From the NCBI GenBank assembly GCA_031216445.1, contig CM062213.1, forward strand, positions 1,552,501 through 1,616,500: 64,000 nucleotides of DNA. The letters run 5' to 3'. Both the position numbers and the translations under genes were made by a program. A model generated the notes under the pieces. The model searched no databases. It had not been told where the DNA came from and worked only from the letters and a program-made list of their open reading frames with translations. How positions within the stretch are numbered: position 1 is the first letter of the stretch; every line of letters begins with the position of its first letter. Positions 1-12,482 of the stretch are shown one piece after another. Source of the DNA: Lateolabrax maculatus. Taxonomy: Eukaryota > Chordata > Actinopteri > Acropomatiformes > Lateolabracidae.

Positions 1-886
1 GTCCGCGTGCTTTTAAAGTCAAAACTCGGTTCTCAGTTTTCATGTTGATTCTTAGAGACTTTCATCTAATTTTAAAGCATTTCATTGTCTGATTTTATTT
101 AATGATTGTTATCTTGTTTTAAACATTTCTACTGAGTTATAACACAATGTTGCAGAGGAACCCTTTATTAAGATCTAGTTTTAAAAGAGACTATAATCAA
201 TATTTGTATAATAACAATTTATTAAACGACAAACTGAGAACAAGGTGACGAAGTGAAAGGTGTCTATGGTAGTGATGAACCTCCAGAGGAGTTCAGCTGA
301 ATCTGCAGCTCGGTTATACCGGGCTTCACAGCGACGCTCAGCTCGTTGTTTATCCGCCACGACTTCACTGTTGTGGTTCACTCTCACGGCTCTCATGGCG
401 GCGTTTTCAGAGAAGAAGGCTGTAAAAAGCCGCTGAACATGACCTGCTGAGGAGCAAACAGCAGGCAGACTCAGTTAGAGAGCCGGTGATGACACAGTTG
501 TGTCAGTGTTCACAACTTGTTTCTGCTGCCTCCAAGTGGCCAAAATAATCAGTTATTGCAGGTTTAAATATTTTATCTTATTTTGTTCTCAACAGAGGCG
601 CAAAAGTAACTTTATGCCCTAAGGTCCCTTAAAAGTTTCATCTGACCGTTTTTGCATTTATCTGCTTTATTTTTATTGTCTTTTATCTACTTCATAATTT
701 AATTATTCAGCATCATTTCAGCATTTTATCAGTCTTCACTCGGTTTACTGTTTATGTTTCTGCTGTTTATTATCAGACGCTTTAATTTACTGTCAGTGCT
801 GATTTTTTTTTAAGTTTTATATTTACTAAACCATGACGGTACACTCTGTGTGTGTGTGTGTCTGTGTCTGTGTGTGTGTTCTACAG
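1..886. other. Intron of cand2 upstream of the first visible exon
   Basis: The first visible cand2 exon begins in mid-codon, so this stretch should be intronic. No coding exon of CAND2 is recognisable in it. It holds part of a dispersed repeat at about 291-480 (see separate entry) and ends with a TG-rich tract running into the acceptor CTACAG at 881-886. Confidence 0.6.
291..480 (-). repeat. Dispersed repeat, copy 1 (second copy at 21,719-21,925 plus strand)
   Basis: The reverse complement of this stretch closely resembles 21,719-21,925. Shared blocks include GTTTGCT.CTCAGCAGGTC, GCCGTGAGAGT.AACCA, AACAGTGAAGT.GTGGC and CTGCAGATTCAGCTGA. No terminal inverted repeats or tail were found, so its class is unknown. 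The short reading frame over it is part of the repeat and not a gene. Confidence 0.6.
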
Positions 887-992
887 GTGAGCATTTAGAG
901 AAGCTGATCCCAATGGTGGTTAAGTTCATCAGCGTGGAGGACGACGAGCTGAGAGAGTATTGTTTCCAGGCCTTTGAAGCTTTTATACGCAG

Positions 993-1030
<38 letters not shown>

Positions 1031-2515
1031 GGTCCTCTCTCTATTATTCATGTTGTGTCCGTTTGATTGATTGACAGGTGTCCAAAGGAGATGTCCCCCC
1101 ATGTTGCCACGGTAACACAGCTTTGTCTTAAGTTCATGACCTTTGACCCTAACTACAACTATGACGATGAGGAGGAGGAGGAAGACAGCATGGACATAGA
1201 GGATGGGCTTGATGAAGGTTTGTGTGTGTATTGATCTGTGAAGGTTTGTCTTTCTTATGGACAGTTAATCATGTTTTTCATTTGTAAGTACTGCTGTTTC
1301 GTATTTTAAAATGATAAGTGGCAGTTTTTGAACTAATTAAAGGGTTCACTTGTTTTGGTGTAGGTGTTCACTTTCTTGTTCAATGTTAGGCCTAATTATC
1401 AGGGCTGAACATGTCAGACTGCAATAAGAAAGTCTTGTCTTTACTGTTTGTGTTCAAGAGATGCACATTTACACCACAAGAACCCACACTGATTTGTTTG
1501 GTTTGAGTTTTAATGTTTAGAGACACACTGAACATTTACAGCAGTGAAATAAAATGAGACTGAGGGTGTGTTGGACCTCACAGATGTAAAGAAGGTGATT
1601 ATTTATTAAAGTAAACTCACTGCTCGTATCTCACGAGTCCAGAATCAGGCGACGAGTACAGTGACGATGACGACATGAGCTGGAAGGTGCGGCGCTCCTC
1701 CATCAAGTGTCTGGAGGCGTTGATCAGCACCCGCCGGGACCTCCTCCTCTCCTTCTACTCCTCCGTCTGCCCGGCTCTGCTGGCCCGATTCAGGGAGCGC
1801 GAGGAAAACGTGAGGGCGGACGTCTTCACCGCTTTCTCAGCGCTGCTGAGGCAGACGAGAGCGGGATCGAGTCACCACGGCCTCACGGCGTCCGGGTCGG
1901 ACTCAGGAGTGAGCAGGGAGGACGAGCCGGCAGTCGGCATGCTGAAGAAACAGGTACACGATGATGATGATGATGATGGTTTAGATGCAGTAAATGTTGC
2001 TTTTGAAAGGGAGAAGATGGAGGTTTAATGATGCTCCAGCAGCTTTTACAGTAAAAAGATTTCTAATGTGACATTTTAACCTGCATCCTTAAGAAAAACA
2101 TTATAGGGATTTGCAAGAAATCAGTTAAATAAAGTCTTTTATTCCATGAAAAAAAAGTTGAGAGTTAAAAGTACAATGTTAAAAGCAGTTCTGGAGACAA
2201 TACATCTGTTTCCTAATTGTTGTTGCTTCCATAATTATTTATCCCGGGGATTTACAGAATTATCTCTTTCTGGTTGTTGTCTGGTGATCTTAGACAACAC
2301 AAACACACCGTGTGTCAGAAATGTTCATCTATGGCAAACAAAATGTGAAATATGTTCTGCAGCTTCTGTTTTGGTCAAATGAATTCACCGCACAGCCGTG
2401 TGACTTTCCCAATGGATACTGTAAGTGATTAGTACAACAGGAACACAAATAGCAGACGCACGAGGGGAAAATGGTAATAAACACACTTATTAATCATAAT
2501 GACAGTAGCCCAGTG

Positions 2516-2550
<35 letters not shown>

Positions 2551-2799
2551 GTCCGTCAGGTGTCGGTGATAGTGAAGGCCCTCCACAGGCAGCTGAAGGA
2601 CAAGAGCATTAAATCTCGACAGGGCAGCTTCGGCCTCCTCACTGAACTGGCTCACACTGTACCAGGAGCTCTGGAGCAGCATATACCTGCTCTGATACCT
2701 GGTACACACACCTACACACACACCTACACACACACTCACACACACCTACACACACCACACACACACACACACACACCACACACACACACACCACACACA

Positions 2800-2837
<38 letters not shown>

Positions 2838-3021
2838 ACACCACACACACACACACACTCACACACACACCACACACACCACACACACACACACACACAC
2901 CACACACACACACACCACACACACACACACACTCACACCCACACACACCTACACACACACCTACACACACACTCACACACACCTACACACACCACACACA
3001 CACACACACACACCACACACA

Positions 3022-3059
<38 letters not shown>

Positions 3060-6000
3060 ACACCACACACACACACACACACTCACACACACACCACACA
3101 CACCACACACACACACACACACACCACACACACACACACCACACACACACACACACTCACACCCACACACACCTACACACACCACACACACACTCACACA
3201 CACTCACACACACACTCACACACACTCACACACACCTACACACACACACACACACAAACACACCTACACACACACACACACACACACTCACACACACCTA
3301 CACACACACTCACACACACACACACCTACACACACACTCACACACTCACACACACCTACACACACACACACCTACACACTCACACACACTCACACACACC
3401 TACACACACACACACCTACACACACACACACCACACACACACACTCACACACACCTACACACACACACCACACACACACACTCACACACTCACACACACC
3501 ACACACACACCTACACACACACACCACACACACACACACACACACACCACACACACACCACACACACACCACACATGCACACACACACGCGCACACACAC
3601 ACACTTACACACCTACACACACCTTTTCTTGCTTTTTATTTCTCGCTCATTTGCTCTAAAAAACATCTATTTGTCTTTTCCTTCATCTGCTTCATTTTCT
3701 CCTCCCTCTGCTCTGTCTTCCCCTTTCAATTATTTCTTTCTTTTTCCTTTCCTCCCTCCTCCTCCCTCCTCCTCCTCCCTCCCCCTCCTCCCTCCCTCCT
3801 CTCTCCTTCCCCCTCCTCCTCCCTCCCTCCTCTCTCCTTCCTCCTCCTCCATCCCCCTCCTCCCTCCCTCCTCTCTCCTTCCTCCTCCTCCATCCCTCCT
3901 CTCTCCTTCCTCCTCCTCCCTCCCCCTCCTCCATCCTTCCTCCCTCCTCCCTCCTCCCTCCTCCTCCCTCCTCCTCCTCCCTCCCCCTCCTCCATCCTTC
4001 CTCCCTCCTCCCTCCTCCTCCTCCCTCCCCCTCCTCCATCCTTCCTCCCTCCTCCCTCCTCCCTCCTCCTCCCTCCTCCTCCTCCCTCCCCCTCCTCCCT
4101 CCCTCCTCTCTCCTTCCTCCTCCTCCCTCCCCCTCCTCCATCCTTCCTCCCTCCTCTCTCCTCCCTCCTCTCTCCTTCCTCCTCCTCCATCCCTCCTCCC
4201 TCCCTCCTCTCTCCTTCCTCCTCCTCCTCCCTCCTCCTCCTCCCTCCCTCCTCCCTCCTCCCTGCTCCTCCTCCCTCCTCCTCCTCCCTCCTGCTCCTCC
4301 CTCCCTCCTCCCTCCTCCCTCCTCCTCCTCCCTCCCTCCTCCCTCCTCCCTGCTCCTCCTCCCTCCTCCTCCTCCCTCCTGCTCCTCCCTCCCTCCTCCC
4401 TCCTTCCTCCTCCTCCCTGCTCCTCCTGCTCCTCCCTCCCTCCTCCCTCCTTCCTCCTCCTCCTCCCTCCTCCTCCTCCCTCCTGCTCCTCCCTCCTGCT
4501 CCTCCCTCCCTCCTCCCTCCCTCCTCCCTGCTCCTCCTCCTCCTCCCTCCCTCCTCCCTGCTCCTCCTGCTCCTCCCTCCCTCCTCCCTCCTTCCTCCTC
4601 CCTCCCTCCTCCTCCTCCTCCCTCCCTCCTCCAGGCATCGTCTTTTCCCTGACAGACAAGTCCACCTCCTCCACCATGAGGATCGATGCTCTCTCCTTCT
4701 TCCACGTCCTCCTCCTCTCCCATCCTCCTCAAGCCTTTCAGCCACACATGCAGGTTCTTTAAACCTCTTTTAAAGCTTCGCTTCAGGCTGACGTGAAATA
4801 TGCTTTTAGTTTAAATGATGTTATATAAATAATGTAAACGTTTGTGTTTAGCTTCACATCTTTAGTTTGGGGCTCAGTCAATCATTTCATTTCACTTCAT
4901 TTCACTTCATTTCACTTCACTAACTGAATTGATTCTTGCGCTCTTGATTTGGTTGAAAATTGACCATGAATTCCTTTTACAGCTTTGGAAAGATGTTTGA
5001 TGCTCAGTGGTATATAAGTATTTAGATCTTTTACTTCAGTAAAAGTAGTAATACCACAGTGAATATAAATATAATATAAGTACTCTGTTACAAGTAAAAG
5101 TCCTGCATTCAAAATCTTACTTAAGAATTAGCATCAAAATATATTTAAATACTCATTCTGCAATAATACATAATATTGTTGTATTATGATGAGTGAAGGA
5201 TTAGTATCACTTTATAATAGTATAATTATGTTATAATATTATTGATTACATATTCTATTGATAATCTGAATCTGCAAAGTAACTTGTAACTAATGTTATC
5301 AAATAATACATACAATAGTACAATATTTACCTCTGAGAGTGGAGTACAAACTACTCAAGTAAAGTACAAGTACCTCATAATAGTACTTGAGTAAATGTAC
5401 TTAGTTACATTCAACCACTGTTGTTACTTGAGTTGTGATTTTTTCCTTCCATGTGAATTCACCAAAGACTGAAAATAGGCTGTAAAAAATCCAGTTTATA
5501 AATAAGCCCGATGCAGAGACATGAAAAGGATCCGACTCCTCAGAAACAGATTTTACACTTTAAATTGAACAACTGTTGTTTATTTACAGTGTGCTTTTAA
5601 GATTTGGCTTCAAACAATAAAACAAAATCAAATGAACCGAATTATAATTAATGACTTTCTTTGCTTATTAAAATAAACAAAACACACAGTTGTTAACCAG
5701 ACCAGCAGCCTGCTGTGGCATGCTGGGAGACGAGGTTTTGGGCCTTTTTGGCTCATCATATAGGATGTTAAGATGAGCTTGTGTTGGTCGCCCCTGCAGG
5801 TGCTGCTGCCTCCGGTGGTGGCTTGTATAGAAGACACCTTCTATAAGATCACCTCGGAGGCTCTGCTGGTCGCCCAGCAGCTGGTCCGGGTGATGAGGCC
5901 GCAGGAACAGACCGCCGCCGCGGGAGGATTCGACCCCAAACCGTTTGTCAGAGAGGTACGAGGCTCTTTACTTTCCTTTTACTGTTTATTATTTTCAACA

Positions 6001-9000
6001 ATATTCTGTTTTTATTATTTACACCCAGAGGGGCGGGAAATGTTAGTGCCGGATCGGTTTTTATTTGACATAAAGTTGGATTAACCACCTGAGCGATGAA
6101 CGATCTGAGGGGTTTCTGGCTTCTTGAAGTTTGAGCAGCTCTACGGTCGGATTTCTTCACGGCTGCTGGGAAGATATCTGCGATATAACTGTAGTGGGCT
6201 TGTTTTAATATTATTGGGGTTCTGCTGTGATATAAAGCTGCTTCACAGCTGAAGAGACATCTGTGGCTCCATATTTTTGTCTATTTTTCCATACAGTGTG
6301 AGCATGAAAGTCGCAGGTTCTGCCCGTGAAGAGAGGCAGACGTTAACACAACGTACAAGATCAGCTTTACAGACAAGTCATAGAATCGTGTCTCCCCAGG
6401 TGTTTTCTGTAACGCTGAAGAGGCTGAAAGCAACAGACATCGACCAGGAAGTGAAAGAGCGGGCTATTTCCTGTATGGGTCACATGGTGTGTCACCTTGG
6501 CGACCAGCTGGGGGCGGAGCTGCAGGGCGTTTTGGCGATCTTCCTGGAGAGGCTGAAGAATGAGATCACAAGACTGACAGCGGTCCGGACCATCACCCTC
6601 ATCTCTGCTTCTCCATTAAAGGTTCAGTTTGACTGTTTTCAGAGGACACAAACTTTATTTTACTTTTAGTTTCACAAAGAAGAACTTCACAGTAAGTCTT
6701 TGCTCTCTCTGTCTCTCCATCTTCTCCAGATCAACTTGTCGTCCATCTTGCCAGAAGCTCTGTCTGTGTTGGGATCGTTCTTGAGGAAGAACCAGCGAGC
6801 CCTGAAGCTCTGCACGCTGGCGTGTCTGACGGCATTGGTCACGCATCACGCCGCCAGCATCAAACCTGCGGCCCTGGAGCCCGTTCTGAGTGAACTTCCT
6901 GCCCTTGTGGACGAAGGCGACATGCATGTGTCACAGGTAGGGAGGGAAAGCACTGAGCCGCTCTGAATTTAACACAAGCACGCATTAATCATGCTCCTCC
7001 CACCATGTACAGCGTCACATTTAGAAAATAAATGAAACCAGAAGAAGATTCTCTTATTGATCCAGAGGTCAAGGTGATCTAGTCGAGGATAGCCGGGATA
7101 ATTTAAAAAGATAACATGGACATGGTCGCAAATTCCTCTGAAACTCTTATTTTAATAATAGAAAATGTTTTCTGATTCAATAACTATAAGAAATGTGCAT
7201 GTGTTGGCTGCATTTCTTTGTGACTGCACATTGTGTTTGAGAGTTTTGGAAGTGAACATATTAGGGCAGAAGAATAAAATAAAATATATAAAATAAGACC
7301 AAGAAGAATCCAGAAACCTGTGATAAGACACAGATACAGCATGGATTGTCAAAAAACAAGAAAATCAGGGGCTCAACTGTGTACAAAATATGTTAAAGAT
7401 GGAAAAATAGTAGAGAAGAAGCAGAAAAAGCTGTAATGAAAGATTAGCCTTGATCCAAATAATCCAGTAAATAATGTTTTGTTTCTGCATGGCGTGGTGT
7501 TTGAGGTGGTGTCAGAGTTTAACAGAAAGCCAAAATGTAACCTGCTGTAAATGTTTGCATGCTGCTGCCATTTATAAAACATTTTACATACACACATACA
7601 AATAGGTGGAATAAAACAGATGTTATCCCTGTTTTCAACCTGTCTTCCTCCTGCTGTATATAAGTTGTTGTGTTACACATGCAGCACGTCTCTGTTTAGG
7701 TTTCCGTCTCCTTGCTGACCTGCATGGCCAAAGCCTGCCCCTCCTCTCTGGCTAAGATCAGCTCCTCCGTGCTGCCGGGAGTCTTCAGACTCGTCCACTC
7801 TCCGCTGCTGCAGGGCGGCGCGCTGGCAGCCATACTGGACTTCCTGCAGGCACTGGTTCTATCCAAAACCAGTAACCTGGGCTACAGGTACGATGGTGGG
7901 GGTGTGGGTGAGCTATGTGTTGCAAATGTCCCCACAACAGTAGAAACCAAAAAGTGTTTGTACGGTCGACAGTTCTCTGGTGGGAGTTTAGGGTTGATGA
8001 TAACTGCTGATGTAATGTTTGTAATGTTGTAGTTAAGCTGATATGAATCTGATATGTTTGGATTCTTCTACATTCAAATGTGAACATTTTCATGTTTAAG
8101 AAATTCAGGTCCAGTTTCCCTCCGGCTCGTAAACAGCACTGATCTTATCGAATCACATGAAAGCGTTCCAAAACCCACAGTGGTGAAATTCTTTTTGGTG
8201 ATCAGATGACGACACAAAATATAAGAACATATTTAAGGTTTTACAGACTCGGAGATGCTCACGAGTCAAGTCAAGTGATATCCAGCTGATTACATATCGA
8301 TCCTTAGAGGGGAGTTTTACACATAAAGATCAGTTCACTTGTCACTGCTCCTGTGAAAACATGTTTCCTGAGAAATAACCTGGATCACGCCATCAGAGGT
8401 GTTCTTGGAGAGGGTCCTATGAAAGGAGGAAATGTAAGATCCAGCGTTTCTGGAGCTGGACCCCTTTAAATCCTCTCGTCTCCCCTCAGCCAGCTGCTGA
8501 AGTCTTTGACGGAGCCGTTTCACAGCTCTCGGGCCTCGGCAGACGGCGCTGTCCTCCACAGGCAGTCGTACCACTCGGTGGCTCGCTGTGTGGCCGCCCT
8601 GTGCTCCTCCTGCCCCAGAGAAACTCCGGGCACTGTGGCCGGCCTCATGCAGGAGGTGTGTGAGCGCTCGTACTTACCCGTAACGCCAAACGTCTCCTGT
8701 CTCTTTTGGGTTTGCTGTATCTCATCTCTTCTGCTCAGGTGAAGAACCCCGGTTCTCCGGAGTGTGCTCGAGTCCTGGCTCTGTTGTGTCTGGGGGAGGT
8801 GGGGAGGAGCGGCAGTCTGGGAGGAAGCAAGGAGGTGCAGGGAGTCATCCTGGAGGCCATCTCCTCCACCAATGAGGAGGTAGGACATACACGGCTCGCA
8901 GAGCCCAGGGTCAGTGTTTCCTAACAGCAGTCCAATTCCCAAAATTTACAATTAACTAATTATATATAAACTATAAAGACTTAGGTGACTCTTCAGAGAG

Positions 9001-12000
9001 AAACACTTCCTCTGATGTTTTTGATCTTTTTCTGGATGAATGAAGGTGAAAAAGAGCAAGAATTTACTAATTTTCTTCTTTTCTAATATTAAAAGTATCT
9101 CGTGTGTGATTTCAGGTGAAGACGGCAGCGTCCTGCGCTTTAGGCAGCATGGCGGTCGGCAGCCTGAACGACTACCTGCCCTTCCTGCTGAAGGAGATCT
9201 CCTCCCAGCCCCGGAGACAATACCTGCTCCTGCACTCCCTCAAAGAAGTCATCAGGTGTGTGTTCAGGGGTTTATTTGTGTGTGTGAGTGTGTTTTTATT
9301 TAACTTTGTGTCTTTGAATGCATCTTCTCTCGTCCCTCCTCAGTGTCACCTTTACGTTTTCTCCTCACAACGTCAAACTTCGGTGCCCTCAAGTGGCAGA
9401 AAAAGACAAATATTAAACTTTATAGATAGATAGATAGATAGATAGATCGATAGATAGATAGATTACTTTATTCATCCCCGAAGGGAAATTAGGTCGTCAT
9501 AGCAGCCGGTATATTTAAATACAATAAAATACAGTACAACAATAAAATACAATAGAATAAAATAGAATAAAATTAGATGTTCCAGTATATGGAGCGGAGT
9601 GTTGTACAGGGTACACAGTGCAAGGAGACATTTATAGAAGATTGTAGAATGTAATCGTGCAGAAATCAAATCTTGTAAAGTTTTTGGTTTCTTTTGCTTT
9701 CGTTTGCAACAGCGACAGAAGGATAAGAGGGATTTTTAACTTAATTGTTTGTTTGGTTTGCAGAGTTTAATCCATGAATTTACAGCTTTTAAAAAAGTTA
9801 GGATGTGATTCTTCTGTACTGCAGCCCCACTTTATTACATGTACTGATGTGGACGGGGTCAACAGCAAAAGGTGTTTTAGCCACTTAAAAAATCAGTATC
9901 AGTTGAAGTGTGCTCTGTTTTTAGAAAACACAAACAAACTAATTGATCGAGGCAGCGGCAGACCAGTAACTCCAGTGTTTTAAGAGGTAAAATGACTGTT
10001 TTTGTCAAAGAAGTCTGGTGGTTGTGAAGAGAGCGATTTAACAGCTTCAGGTCTGTCTGACGGTGAGGTAAAGTGGTGAAAACTACCTCATACAACTCCA
10101 CAGAACTACCCCTTTAAACTGGTAGAACAGACGTATAAATATCCTTTTGAAGTTTGGTTCAACTTTTCTCCTCCTCCTCTTCTGTGCTCTTATTGAATAC
10201 CCCCCCCCCCCCCCCCCCCCCCCCCAGTGCCTGTCCAGCCTCTAGTCTCTCGCCCCACGTGGAGTCTGTCTGGGCGTTGCTGTTTCAGAACTGCGAGTGT
10301 CAGGAAGAGGGGACCAGGAACCTGGTGGCTGAATGTTTGGGGAAACTGACCTTAGTCAACGCCGCCCAACTCTTACCCAGACTTAAACAGCAACTCAAGG
10401 CTGGTACGATGAGTGAGGAGGGAAATGTGTGCAGTGGCCAGTTGGTCTGTCAGTCCATCCAACACTTTAATATCGCTAGAAATACTTTATTTATAGATAT
10501 ATACCTACATATTTTATAATTTATTATGGTTTGTTAGTAGCTTTTTTGGGGATAGTTTCATCCAGCCATGTGTTTAGTTTTGTAGTTGTCTGTCTACTTT
10601 AAACAACTATGGGTCACAAAAGATAAAAGTGAACATTTAAATGACAAAAACAGCAGAACAAGTCTGTTTCATGCATACTTTATTTCATAAGAATAAGAAA
10701 AAGAACATAACAAAGGTACTTAATGCTGCCTTTTTTACAGTCTAATACTGTGTTACTGTGATGCAGTTATTGTTCCTGGTTCTGTTAAAGATTCATTTCA
10801 TGAACAAACACAAACAAAACAATAATAAAATGAATCTAACACTCTGCTCCCTCCCTTCAGGTTCTCCTCTGGCTCGCAGCACTGTGGTGACAGCAATCAA
10901 GTTCACTATAGTTGACCAACCTGCTCCCATAGATTCACTGCTGAAAGACTGCATAGGTGAGACACACAGAAAACTACTCCTAGTTTTTAAAGGGTAGTTT
11001 TACTTTTTGTCTTAAAGTCACAGTGAAACAGAAGCTGTAGAGAGCTGAAGAGACACGTTTAGCCTGTAACAAGAGACACAAGAGAAGAACTTTTTAATTT
11101 CACTGTGTCTTTGAAGCAGAACCCACATTTCACATATGCTGTAATCATTTAGTCAAATCAAAGTCTTTTTAGCACAAACTTCATGTTTATGAATGTATAT
11201 ACGGACATGTTGGAAAAAACAAAATACACTCACACACTCACACACTCACACACACACACACACACTCTCTCACACACACACACACTCACACACTCACTCA
11301 CACACTCACACACACACTCTCACACACTCACACACACACTCTCACACACTCACACACACACTCTCACACACTCACACACACACTCTCACACACACACACA
11401 CTCACACACTCACACACACACTCTCACACACACACACACACTCACACACTCACACACACACTCTCAAACACTCACACACACACACACTCTCACACACTCA
11501 CACAGACACTCTCAAACACTCACACACACACACACTCTCACACACTCACGCACACACTCTCACACACACACACACACACACACTCACACACACTCACACA
11601 CACACTCTCACACACAGACACACACACACACTCTCACACACTCACACACACTCTCACACACACTCTCACAGTCACACACTCACACACAGACACACACACA
11701 CACTCTCACACACTCACACACACTCTCACACACACTCTCACACTCACACACAGACACACAAAAGCAGTGACATGTCATTGTCATCTCTGTGTGCCAGGTG
11801 ACTTCCTGAAGACCCTGCAGGATGAGGACATCAACGTGCGCCGTGTGGCTTTGGTGATGTTTAACTCGGCAGCTCATAACAAACCGTCTCTGATCCGTGG
11901 TCTCCTAGCAACCGTGCTGCCTCACCTGTACAAGGAGACCCAGATCAGGAAGGACCTCATCAGAGAGGTGAGTCGCCTGCTGCCTCGGGCTCATATCTTA

Positions 12001-12434
12001 ATGTTTTTCAAAGCTGCGTGTAGATGCATGGCTGTGTGTGTGTGCTGCAGGTGGAGATGGGTCCATTCAAACACACTGTGGACGACGGCCTGGACGTGCG
12101 TAAAGCCGCGTTCGAGTGTATGTACACTCTGCTGGACAGCTGCCTGGAGGGGCTGGACGTCCTGCAGTTCCTAGACCACGTGGAGGAAGGACTCAAAGAC
12201 CACTACGATATCCGGGTGGGTGGAAAACATTCCAAAAACGTAATAATTAAAGGTCACATCAGAGTTGTGTGCAGCTTTCTTCTCCTGACTCTGGGTAGAA
12301 AACTTCAGATATTCTGCTTCGTCCGACACAACAACAGCCAATAAAGTAGAAACTCTCAGAACTCACAAACAAACAGCTCTTATAGATCCAATATCAGACA
12401 TGTTTTAACAAGAACATCGTGTATTTCAAGACTT

Positions 12435-12482
<48 letters not shown>

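Noticed and set aside
2518..4773. A 751-codon open frame and several 300-400 codon frames on both strands
   Set aside because: They are translations of CA and CCT arrays (His-Thr, Ser-Pro-Leu, Arg-Glu-Gly). Only the first and last parts coincide with real cand2 exons.
11183..11801. Two overlapping frames of about 200 codons rich in His, Thr and Ser
   Set aside because: They are products of the CACACT array in a cand2 intron, with no domain or splice logic.
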